DNA from: Desulfurococcales archaeon
Lineage (GTDB): Archaea > Thermoproteota > Thermoprotei_A > Sulfolobales > NBVN01
Assembly (NCBI GenBank): GCA_021160415.1
Contig: JAGHCP010000054.1
Location: 1 to 7,089, forward strand
Direction of reading: 5' to 3'
Length of the DNA stretch: 7,089 nt
Position 1 is the first letter of the stretch, and every line of letters begins with the position of its first letter. The translations under genes and the position numbers were made by a program. Positions 1 to 5,252 of the stretch are shown one piece after another. The notes beneath the pieces are model-generated. The model had not been told where the DNA came from. It did not search any database and saw only the letters and a program-made list of their open reading frames with translations.

Positions 1-91
1 AAGTAACTATCGCCGTGACCGACATGCTCCTAATCATTTCGGGTGAGAGAATCCCGAACTTAATACCTCCAATAACCTTATCTCCTGCCAA
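1..91 (-). CDS. rpoA1: DNA-directed RNA polymerase subunit A' (N-terminal fragment)
   Basis: This is the 5' end of the largest-subunit gene, cut by the left edge; 30 codons are visible. RpoA' supplies the N-terminal two thirds of the archaeal counterpart of Rpb1/beta', including clamp and active-site metal residues, but those lie outside the window. The visible peptide contains KFGILSPEMIRSMSVTAI, the characteristic opening of archaeal RpoA'. I chose the TTG at 91..89 as start because a strong Shine-Dalgarno (GGAGGTGA, complement of 98..105) sits 6 nt upstream. An ATG nearby is in another frame and hits a stop after six codons. The gene starts 6 nt after the rpoB stop and its ribosome-binding site lies over that stop, so translation is probably coupled. 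It belongs to the rpoH-rpoB-rpoA1 operon. Confidence 0.93.
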   Translation of the reverse strand, partial: MAGDKVIGGIKFGILSPEMIRSMSVTAIVT

Positions 92-97
92 GCTTCA

Positions 98-3000
98 TCA
101 CCTCCCTGGGAACTTATCCTTAAGTATCAACCTGGGGTAGATCATCATGCTCATCATCTCCTGGAGGAGGAGCTTGAACGCATAGCTCACCTCAACGGGG
201 TACAGCTTAGCCTTGTCTCCATGTATCGGGCAGACGTACTTACCTTTCCTCCTGTCGTACCAACCTATCAGACCGCACTTCTCGCAGACGTATATTGTTG
301 TCCGGTCTGAGTTCTCGAGAAGCCTTTCCTTAAGAAGTAGCGGGGCACCGTGACCTATTAGGCAGTCCCTCTCCATCTCACCGAATCTCAAACCACCCTC
401 ACGAGCCCTGCCCTCCGTGGGCTGCCTCGTGAGGAGCTGCACAGGCCCTCTAGCCCTAGCATGCATCTTATCCGCGACCATGTGATGCAGTCTCTGGTAG
501 TACACGATTCCTATGAACACTGGCGTCATGATCAACTCTCCTGTTCTTCCGTCATACATAGGTTCAGTGCCGTCTGCGGGGTAACCTAACAGTAGGAGCC
601 TTTTCTGCAGGCTATGGATGTCCTCCCCGTAGAAAGGTGTTCCGTCAACGGTCCTTCCCTCCAAAGCCGCTACCTTACCCGCAATGCTCTCCATGAGCTG
701 CCCTACAGTCATTCTTGAGGGGAGGGCGTGAGGATTAACTATTAGATCCGGTGTTATCCCCTCAGGCGTGTAGGGCATGTCGTACTGCGGTACGAGAAGC
801 CCTATAACTCCTTTCTGCCCGTGCCTAGAAGCGAACTTATCCCCTAGTTCAGGTATCCTGGTGTCCCTCACCTTGATGCGGATCAGCCTGTTTCCTTCAC
901 CGCTCACGGTGATTACGACGGTGTCGACTATTCCCTTATCCCCGTGCCTTAGGGTTAAGGATGTGTCTCTCCTGGAAACCCCTGTGAGGCCGAACTCCCT
1001 GTACTCCTCGAGGAATCTGGGGGGTGAGGTTTTACCCGCTAGGACGTCACCAGCCTTAACATCTACTTCAGGGCTGATTATCCCGTCACCGTCTAGGAGG
1101 AGGTAATGATCCCTGCCTTTGTACCCCCTTACGCTTGGATCGGGTATCTCTATCCTGTCCCTCTGACCTCCGGCGTACCTGAGCTCCTCCGTGCTGTACT
1201 CCCTGTAGAACGTCGATCTCGCAAGCCCTCTCTCCACTGAGGACTTATTCATTATTAGGGCGTCCTCCATGTTGTAGCCTGTGAATGAGAGTATCGCTAC
1301 GATGAAGTTCTGCCCCGCCGGTCTTTCATTATACCCTATCACGTCAAGGAACTTCGTCTGAACCAGGGGTTTCTGCGGGTAGTGAAGGAAGTGTGCCCTG
1401 CTGTCAAACCTCTGGTGGAAATTCGCCGCGTAGAAACCCACGGCCTGCTTAACCATGGCGGACTGGTAGGCGTTTCTCGGGGATTGATTGTGTTCCGCGT
1501 AGGGAATGGTTGCGGCCGCGATACCCATTATCGCGGGCGGCCATATCTCGAGGTGTGTGTGCTCCGGGGTTAGGTCTTTAGGATCCAGCGCCACGTAAAT
1601 GTCTTCCTCCTCCTCAGCATCTAGGTACTCTATGAAGCCCATCTCCACGAGGTCTGTGAAGGTCAGTTCGCCTTCCTTCAACTTCTTAATGACTTCAGGC
1701 GTTATCTTAGGCTTGCCATCCTCCACGATCAGCAAAGGCCTCCTAACCCTCCCTGGGTCGCTGTTAACATAGACCTCATTCAGGTGCTCCGTCCTTAGGT
1801 AGGATATGTTAACTTCGTGATGGATTTTACCGGACCTTCTAAGCTCTCTCACCCTCTTAACCAGCTCTGAAGCGTCTTCACTTAGGTAATAACCCACTAA
1901 GGTGCCGTTGAGGAACACCTTCGCGTACCTTGATAGGTTCTGAAGCAGTTCCTCATCCCCAGCCCTCAACCTGTCGAAGATCTCCAGGATCGGTACGACG
2001 CCCAACTCCTTAAGGACAGCCTTAACTGACTCCTCATCCGTGCCGACAGATATGTACGCACTTAAGGCCAAGTTCTTAACAAGGCCGCAGTTAGGACCTT
2101 CAGGCGTCTCGAACGGGCATATCCTCCCCCACTGCGTCGGGTGCAGGTCCCTCGCCTCGAAGTGAGGTTGCCCCCTGCTCAGTGGTGCTATGGTCCTCCT
2201 GAGGTGGCTGTGGAGGGAGATCCAATTCATCCTATCAATTATTTGGGAAACGCCCGTTCTGCCTCCAACCCAGTTCCCCGTCGCTAACGCGTGCTTAATC
2301 CTGTCGGAAACCAGGTCAGGACGTGCAAGCGCCCTAAGGTTAAGCCTCCTGCCTCGAAGCCTATGCCTCTCTATCTGGTACTTGAAGTCCTTGACGAACT
2401 GCTTGAAAGCAACCCTGAACAGCTGAGCCATTAAGTCCCCGGCAAGCCTTAACCTCCTGTTGGCGTAATGGTCTTTATCGTCGGGCTTTCTCCTCCCCAG
2501 GACGAGTTCAAGCAGCTTATTAGCCATTTGACCGAGATAAAGTGCCTTCAGGATCCTCGCGTCCGGGGTTGACCCCAGGTGCGGGAGGAAGTAGTTATCA
2601 AGTATTTGCTGCGCTCTCTCGATCCTAGCCTCCCTAGGTTGCCCTAGAGCGACCCTGGACCCTATGAAGTCAAGAGCGTCTTCAGTTGTAGAGATCTCCC
2701 TTGCCTGGTAAAGTGAGGGCATAAGCTCGTTCTGTATCTCGGGATCCGTTGATACGGCGAGGGCTATGTCCCTGTCTGTCTCCAGCCCTAAGGCCCTCAT
2801 CATGACGGCGAAGGGGACCTTAGCAGGTATCGGAGGGAAGTTAATCATGAGGGTTCCGTCCTTATGCCTGTCCAGGATGATTGGAACCCTGTACCCGGCG
2901 GAGGCCGATATAACCTTGGCTGTGTGCGTCATGTTGGAGCCTTCCTTGGCGTAGTCAACGAAGACCCTGTTATGGGCGAGATCCTCCTGCGTCACTATGA

Positions 3001-3493
3001 CCTTCTCAGACCCGTTAATTATGAAGTAACCGCCCGGATCCCTCCAGTCCTCACCTATCTTGATGAGTTCCTCCTTACTCATCCTGGAGGTGGGGTCCAA
3101 GACCGAGCGAATCATTACGGGGAGATCACCCAGAGGTATCTCCTGCTTCACGACCTCTATGCCGTTCTCGTAGAGAGCGACGACGAGAGTCATAGGAGCC
3201 ACGTAGGACAGGTTCCTTAATCTCGCGACCATAGGCGTTAACGGTATCCTGTTTCCTTCGATTTCCTTGAACTCGGGCCTACCTATCTTAATGTTAAGGA
3301 CCTCAATATAGACCCCCGGTTGACTGGTCTCTATATGACCTAACTCCTTAACTATCCTCCTCATCCATGAGGTAACGAACTCGTTATACGAGTCCAGATG
3401 CTGCCTCACCAACCCTTTCTCCTTAATGAAGGCCTCCATAATGGCCCAGCGATTCTCCGGATTAAGCAAGGAATAATCCTCTGACTCAGTCAA
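98..3493 (-). CDS. rpoB: DNA-directed RNA polymerase subunit B (unsplit)
   Basis: This is the second-largest subunit of archaeal RNA polymerase, counterpart of Rpb2/beta; it forms one side of the active-centre cleft and the wall and hybrid-binding regions. It has 1131 residues in one chain, unlike the split B''/B' of many methanogens and halophiles. Visible landmarks are the lobe-region stretch around DPTSRMSKEEL, the fork-region ETPEGPNCGLVKNLAL (E at residue 462), GYNMEDALIMN (from residue 739), HGQKGVIG (H at 891), and a C-terminal zinc site with Cys1070, Cys1073, Cys1088 and His1091. It ends in KDKFPGR. The start is TTG at 3493..3491: an in-frame TAG lies two codons upstream and a GGGGTGA ribosome-binding site lies 7 nt upstream, overlapping the rpoH stop. 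rpoH is upstream and rpoA1 downstream, the usual archaeal order. No frameshift or missing landmark was seen. Confidence 0.98.
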   Translation of the reverse strand: MTESEDYSLLNPENRWAIMEAFIKEKGLVRQHLDSYNEFVTSWMRRIVKELGHIETSQPGVYIEVLNIKIGRPEFKEIEGNRIPLTPMVARLRNLSYVAPMTLVVALYENGIEVVKQEIPLGDLPVMIRSVLDPTSRMSKEELIKIGEDWRDPGGYFIINGSEKVIVTQEDLAHNRVFVDYAKEGSNMTHTAKVISASAGYRVPIILDRHKDGTLMINFPPIPAKVPFAVMMRALGLETDRDIALAVSTDPEIQNELMPSLYQAREISTTEDALDFIGSRVALGQPREARIERAQQILDNYFLPHLGSTPDARILKALYLGQMANKLLELVLGRRKPDDKDHYANRRLRLAGDLMAQLFRVAFKQFVKDFKYQIERHRLRGRRLNLRALARPDLVSDRIKHALATGNWVGGRTGVSQIIDRMNWISLHSHLRRTIAPLSRGQPHFEARDLHPTQWGRICPFETPEGPNCGLVKNLALSAYISVGTDEESVKAVLKELGVVPILEIFDRLRAGDEELLQNLSRYAKVFLNGTLVGYYLSEDASELVKRVRELRRSGKIHHEVNISYLRTEHLNEVYVNSDPGRVRRPLLIVEDGKPKITPEVIKKLKEGELTFTDLVEMGFIEYLDAEEEEDIYVALDPKDLTPEHTHLEIWPPAIMGIAAATIPYAEHNQSPRNAYQSAMVKQAVGFYAANFHQRFDSRAHFLHYPQKPLVQTKFLDVIGYNERPAGQNFIVAILSFTGYNMEDALIMNKSSVERGLARSTFYREYSTEELRYAGGQRDRIEIPDPSVRGYKGRDHYLLLDGDGIISPEVDVKAGDVLAGKTSPPRFLEEYREFGLTGVSRRDTSLTLRHGDKGIVDTVVITVSGEGNRLIRIKVRDTRIPELGDKFASRHGQKGVIGLLVPQYDMPYTPEGITPDLIVNPHALPSRMTVGQLMESIAGKVAALEGRTVDGTPFYGEDIHSLQKRLLLLGYPADGTEPMYDGRTGELIMTPVFIGIVYYQRLHHMVADKMHARARGPVQLLTRQPTEGRAREGGLRFGEMERDCLIGHGAPLLLKERLLENSDRTTIYVCEKCGLIGWYDRRKGKYVCPIHGDKAKLYPVEVSYAFKLLLQEMMSMMIYPRLILKDKFPGR

Positions 3494-3500
3494 ACCCTAA

Positions 3501-3746
3501 TCACCCCGCAATCACGTAACGGTAAACAACAACTTTACCTGCAGTAGGTGATTTCCTAACAATCCTCACTAGATCTCCAGGCTTCGCGCCTATCTCCCTC
3601 GCCACAGGGTCGGATGCTTTCATGTACGGAAGCTGATCCAACCTAACCCCTAACTCCTTAATTATTTTAATAGCTTCCTCTATAGGTACAACCTCATGCT
3701 TCGGAACTAGCTCATGATCTGTAACCTTGAACTTACGTCCTTTCAT
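3501..3746 (-). CDS. rpoH: DNA-directed RNA polymerase subunit H
   Basis: This is the small archaeal polymerase subunit that matches the C-terminal domain of eukaryotic Rpb5 and sits in the lower jaw of the enzyme. At 81 residues it has normal length. Diagnostic pieces are the early HEVVPIEEA, the central QLPYMKASDPVAREIGAKPGD and the C-terminal RKSPTAGKVVVYRYV, all typical of RpoH/Rpb5. The ATG start has an AGGTGGG element 10 nt upstream (complement of 3757..3763). It is the first gene of the operon: a TATA-like element lies about 50 nt upstream and the next gene upstream is a divergent tRNA. Its TGA stop is part of the rpoB ribosome-binding site. Confidence 0.97.
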   Translation of the reverse strand: MKGRKFKVTDHELVPKHEVVPIEEAIKIIKELGVRLDQLPYMKASDPVAREIGAKPGDLVRIVRKSPTAGKVVVYRYVIAG

Positions 3747-3756
3747 ATATTATCAA

Positions 3757-3763
3757 CCCACCT
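3757..3763 (-). promoter_or_regulatory. rpoH ribosome-binding site
   Basis: On the minus strand this reads AGGTGGG, a partial match to the archaeal Shine-Dalgarno, 10 nt before the rpoH ATG. The spacing is a little long but workable. Confidence 0.5.
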
Positions 3764-3790
3764 ACCGCTACCTATGAAATCCGGGAAACT

Positions 3791-3803
3791 TATTTTAAGC
3801 TTT
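3791..3803 (-). promoter_or_regulatory. Putative TATA box for the rpoH-rpoB-rpoA1 operon
   Basis: The minus strand reads AAGCTTAAAATA here, an A/T-rich TATA-like element after a purine-rich stretch that could serve as BRE. Transcription would start about 25 nt downstream, near 3770, giving a leader of about 25 nt that holds the rpoH ribosome-binding site. This is the only good TATA-like element between the tRNA and rpoH on this strand. Assigned by position and composition only. Confidence 0.5.
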
Positions 3804-3833
3804 AACACGTGTACCCCCAGCAACTTCTGATGT

Positions 3834-3846
3834 AAAGTTTAAGTAA
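3834..3846 (+). promoter_or_regulatory. Putative TATA box for tRNA-Lys
   Basis: The plus strand reads AAAGTTTAAGTAA, centred about 29 nt upstream of the first tRNA nucleotide. That is the expected place for an archaeal promoter giving a very short 5' leader. It points away from the rpoH promoter; the two share the 123-nt gap. Confidence 0.5.
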
Positions 3847-3869
3847 CCCCTCTAATAAGTGATTTTGGC

Positions 3870-3976
<107 letters not shown>

Positions 3977-3978
3977 CA

Positions 3979-4650
3979 TCACGGTAGGAGGCTAATGATT
4001 TCCGAGCTGGACAGCTTTCCGAGTGCGTCAGGATCCATCAGCAGGACAGTAGCTATTGCCCTGACCTCAACTCCCACCTCGGTAAGTTCCTGAAGAAGTG
4101 ACGCTTTCACAGAGTCGAAAACCCCGGAAACAGCTACGCATATAGGTCTACTCCTCCTGAGAACCCTGCTCAGGAATGAAGTCTTGACGCTCCCCCTAAC
4201 ATCACCTTCGTCTAAAGTAACTACCCTCACATCGAGCCGGGTACTTACGAGAGAGGCCAGCAAGGAGGACTCGTCTTTAAACGTAACCACAGCATCAAGC
4301 CTGGTTCCGGCCACGACATCGAGGATCATGGAGTATATGTACATCGAGACAAGTTCAAGGAAGTCCGGCCTACCTATTAGGGAGGGAAAGCTCCACCCCT
4401 CTTTCTTCAACCCCCTCCTAAGGAACTCCTTAAGGAAGTCATGCTTTGTGAGGGCTTCAAGCATTGCCTCAGCCCTCTCACGGGAGGGTGCCACCTCCCC
4501 TGACGCATATCGACTAAGTAGGGATTCCCTCACCCCCACCATGGCTGAAATCTCCTTAAGTGTGAAGAGGGTTCTTGCAGCATTAAGCACCTCAAGAGCA
4601 TCGTGCTTCACCTTAACTGAACTCCTCAGGAACTGATACACCTTAATCAA
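3979..4650 (-). CDS. HTH regulator with a degenerate phosphoribosyltransferase-like domain
   Basis: A probable DNA-binding regulator of 223 residues. Residues about 30-57 (LKEISAMVGVRESLLSRYASG) look like a Cro/C1-type helix-turn-helix. Residues about 95-210 have the alternating helix/strand layout of a type I phosphoribosyltransferase: a hydrophobic strand at DAVVTF (119-124), another at VRVVTL, and at 170-183 the position of the PRPP loop. There VAVSGVFDSVKA stands where active enzymes have V-x-V-D-D-V-x-T-T-G, so both acidic residues and the Thr-Thr-Gly are absent. I infer a ligand-sensing or structural fold, not an enzyme. The architecture recalls GfcR-type and other PyrE-like archaeal regulators, but orthology is unproven. 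The annotated start is TTG with a weak GGTG upstream; GTG at codon 4 or 14 is possible. It converges on tRNA-Lys with a 2-nt gap. Confidence 0.65.
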   Translation of the reverse strand: MIKVYQFLRSSVKVKHDALEVLNAARTLFTLKEISAMVGVRESLLSRYASGEVAPSRERAEAMLEALTKHDFLKEFLRRGLKKEGWSFPSLIGRPDFLELVSMYIYSMILDVVAGTRLDAVVTFKDESSLLASLVSTRLDVRVVTLDEGDVRGSVKTSFLSRVLRRSRPICVAVSGVFDSVKASLLQELTEVGVEVRAIATVLLMDPDALGKLSSSEIISLLP

Positions 4651-4669
4651 TGTCTGAACACCGCTGTAA

Positions 4670-4707
4670 ACATCTCTACATGAGGTGGATTAAAATGTTG
4701 GAGATGT
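4670..4707. repeat. Inverted repeat spanning the regulator's promoter (possible operator)
   Basis: ACATCTCTACA (4670-4680) and TGTTGGAGATGT (4696-4707) are inverted copies. The perfect core is ACATCTC/GAGATGT, with one inserted base in the inner part. The 15 nt between them contain most of a TATA-like element. Read for the minus-strand regulator gene, one arm covers the predicted initiation region and the other the BRE side, the layout expected of an autoregulatory operator. It could instead be an RNA hairpin or chance. Confidence 0.4.
4689..4696. promoter_or_regulatory. Near-palindromic TATA-like element, possibly used in both directions
   Basis: The plus strand reads ATTAAAAT and the minus strand ATTTTAAT. 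On the minus strand it would start transcription near 4668, about 18 nt before the regulator's TTG. On the plus strand it would start near 4717, exactly where the terminal stem of the plus-strand C/D RNA candidate begins. Which direction is used, or both, cannot be told from sequence. Confidence 0.4.
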
Positions 4708-4716
4708 GTATTATGA

Positions 4717-4780
4717 GGCGGAGATGATATGGGTCTATAAGCGCTGACGCTGTGATGAGAAACCCACGCGATGATCCGCT
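4717..4780 (+). ncRNA. Candidate C/D-box sRNA with degenerate terminal boxes
   Basis: The internal pair is textbook: D' box CTGA (4744-4747), a 4-nt spacer, and C' box GTGATGA (4752-4758). The terminal pair is weak: ATGATAT (4724-4730) as C and ATGA (4771-4774) as D. These keep the G, A and U positions of the kink-turn but lose the usual C-G pair next to them. A 6-bp terminal stem closes the molecule, GGCGGA (4717-4722) with TCCGCT (4775-4780). Guides would be GGGTCTATAAGCG (13 nt, 4731-4743) and GAAACCCACGCG (12 nt, 4759-4770). By the five-nucleotide rule both predict Um, at the fifth base of CGCUUAUAGACCC and of CGCGUGGGUUUC. A TATA-like element sits about 25 nt upstream. Targets were not identified. 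Confidence 0.5.
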
Positions 4781-4790
4781 AAAGTAGTCT

Positions 4791-4848
4791 GAGGATCAGG
4801 CAAATGCCTTCTCATCATTCTCAGTACCGGAGGTACACATCATCCCCC
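4791..4848 (-). ncRNA. C/D-box sRNA (dual 2'-O-methylation guide)
   Basis: On the minus strand the order is complete: C box ATGATGT (4843..4837), 12-nt guide GTACCTCCGGTA (4836..4825), D' box CTGA (4824..4821), 2-nt spacer, C' box ATGATGA (4818..4812), 12-nt guide GAAGGCATTTGC (4811..4800), and D box CTGA (4799..4796). GGGGG before the C box can pair with TCCTC after the D box, using two G-U pairs. Such RNAs bind L7Ae, Nop5 and fibrillarin and direct methylation of the base paired to the fifth nucleotide upstream of D or D'. Predicted targets are UACCGGAGGUAC (Gm at base 5) and GCAAAUGCCUUC (Am at base 5). I could not assign these to an rRNA or tRNA position. A TATA-like element lies about 30 nt upstream. 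Confidence 0.87.
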
Positions 4849-4857
4849 AAATCCGCA

Positions 4858-4867
4858 AGTTAATTAC
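4858..4867 (+). promoter_or_regulatory. Putative TATA box for the membrane protein gene
   Basis: AGTTAATTAC is an A/T-rich element centred about 28 nt upstream of the GTG at 4891. This spacing suits a leaderless or nearly leaderless transcript. The alternative CTTTTAAGAG at 4878-4887 is too close to the start codons to serve this gene. Confidence 0.35.
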
Positions 4868-4875
4868 TCCAGGCA

Positions 4876-4887
4876 TCCTTTTAAGAG
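4876..4887 (-). promoter_or_regulatory. Putative TATA box for the minus-strand C/D sRNA
   Basis: The minus strand reads CTCTTAAAAGGA, centred near 4881. Initiation about 25 nt downstream would fall near 4856, just before the GGGGG that opens the sRNA terminal stem (4848). It lies immediately upstream of, and in the other direction from, the small membrane protein gene. Confidence 0.4.
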
Positions 4888-4890
4888 GTA

Positions 4891-5178
4891 GTGAGGGCTG
4901 TGAGGGCTAAGGATCTCATTGAGAGCATTAAGACGCCTTTCCTGCTCATCCTTTACGGTATCGGGGTGATAGCTCTCCAACCACTACTGATAAAGGCTTT
5001 AGGGGTGAAGCCCGGGTGGGGAGGTCTTTACTGGAACGCCATTGGCGCGCTGCTCATAACCCTAATCGATTCAGGGCTTTTCTACCTCTGGTACAAAATC
5101 ATTCAGGCGCTCAGGGCTCATGAGTTGAGAAAGGCTCAGCGCTACAGTGGGTCATCACGTTCAGACCGCCCGTCGTAG
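4891..5178 (+). CDS. Small two-helix membrane protein of unknown function
   Basis: This gene encodes 95 residues. I do not recognise a family. Two hydrophobic segments are clear: about residues 17-37 (FLLILYGIGVIALQPLLI) and 46-68 (LYWNAIGALLITLIDSGLF), joined by a short GVKPGWGG turn. Both ends are basic, so a hairpin with N- and C-termini in the cytoplasm is likely. There is no signal-peptide cleavage site and no cysteine. The charged tail (residues 69-95) is rich in Arg, Lys and Ser. GTG at 4891 is the first start; GTG at 4900 is equally credible because GAGG precedes it closely, whereas GAGGT is too close to the first. It lies between the sRNA cluster and the convergent leuS, apparently transcribed alone. 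Length, membrane pattern and a following terminator support a real gene. Confidence 0.68.
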   Translation: MRAVRAKDLIESIKTPFLLILYGIGVIALQPLLIKALGVKPGWGGLYWNAIGALLITLIDSGLFYLWYKIIQALRAHELRKAQRYSGSSRSDRPS

Positions 5179-5235
5179 ACATCATCGCTTCACTTCTCCC
5201 TTACGGGCGGAAGTAATTACTTTTTGCGTTTTCTT
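5166..5235 (+). terminator. Hairpin and T-rich terminator after the membrane protein gene
   Basis: CCGCCCGT (5166-5173) and ACGGGCGG (5203-5210) form a perfect 8-bp inverted repeat around a 29-nt loop that contains the gene's TAG stop. Directly after it come the palindrome AAGTAATTACTT (5211-5222) and a T-rich tract through 5235 (TTTTTGCGTTTTCTT from 5221). T-rich tracts are the usual archaeal termination signal. The site lies in the 74-nt gap between two convergent genes; the T tract favours the plus-strand transcript, and no T-rich tract serves leuS here. Confidence 0.6.
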
Positions 5236-5252
5236 AGTGCGTCGCCAGCAAA

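Noticed and set aside
95..105. GTGATGA on the minus strand at the rpoB/rpoA1 junction as a C box
   Set aside because: It is part of the rpoA1 ribosome-binding site and the rpoB stop, without a D box at guide distance.
143..158. Two ATGATGA motifs on the minus strand resembling C boxes
   Set aside because: They encode the conserved EMMSMM stretch of rpoB and have no D box at guide distance.
777..3220. Several plus-strand open frames of 62-118 codons opposite rpoB
   Set aside because: They are antisense to a well-conserved gene, have no ribosome-binding sites or recognisable domains, and their composition follows from the rpoB codons.
4184..4636. A 150-codon plus-strand open frame opposite the HTH regulator
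   Set aside because: It is Ser/Thr/Leu-rich without domains, as expected for an antisense shadow, while the minus-strand frame has a recognisable HTH and fold pattern.
4759..4770. Possible match of the guide GAAACCCACGCG to the conserved UGGGUUU of the 23S peptidyl-transferase region
   Set aside because: Only seven bases agree, from memory, and the four bases next to the D box do not pair, so it is not a credible target.
4752..4792. Alternative C/D RNA using GTGATGA as C box and CTGA at 4789 as D box
   Set aside because: It gives 30 nt between the boxes, no acceptable D'/C' pair and no terminal stem; the 4717-4780 reading is better.
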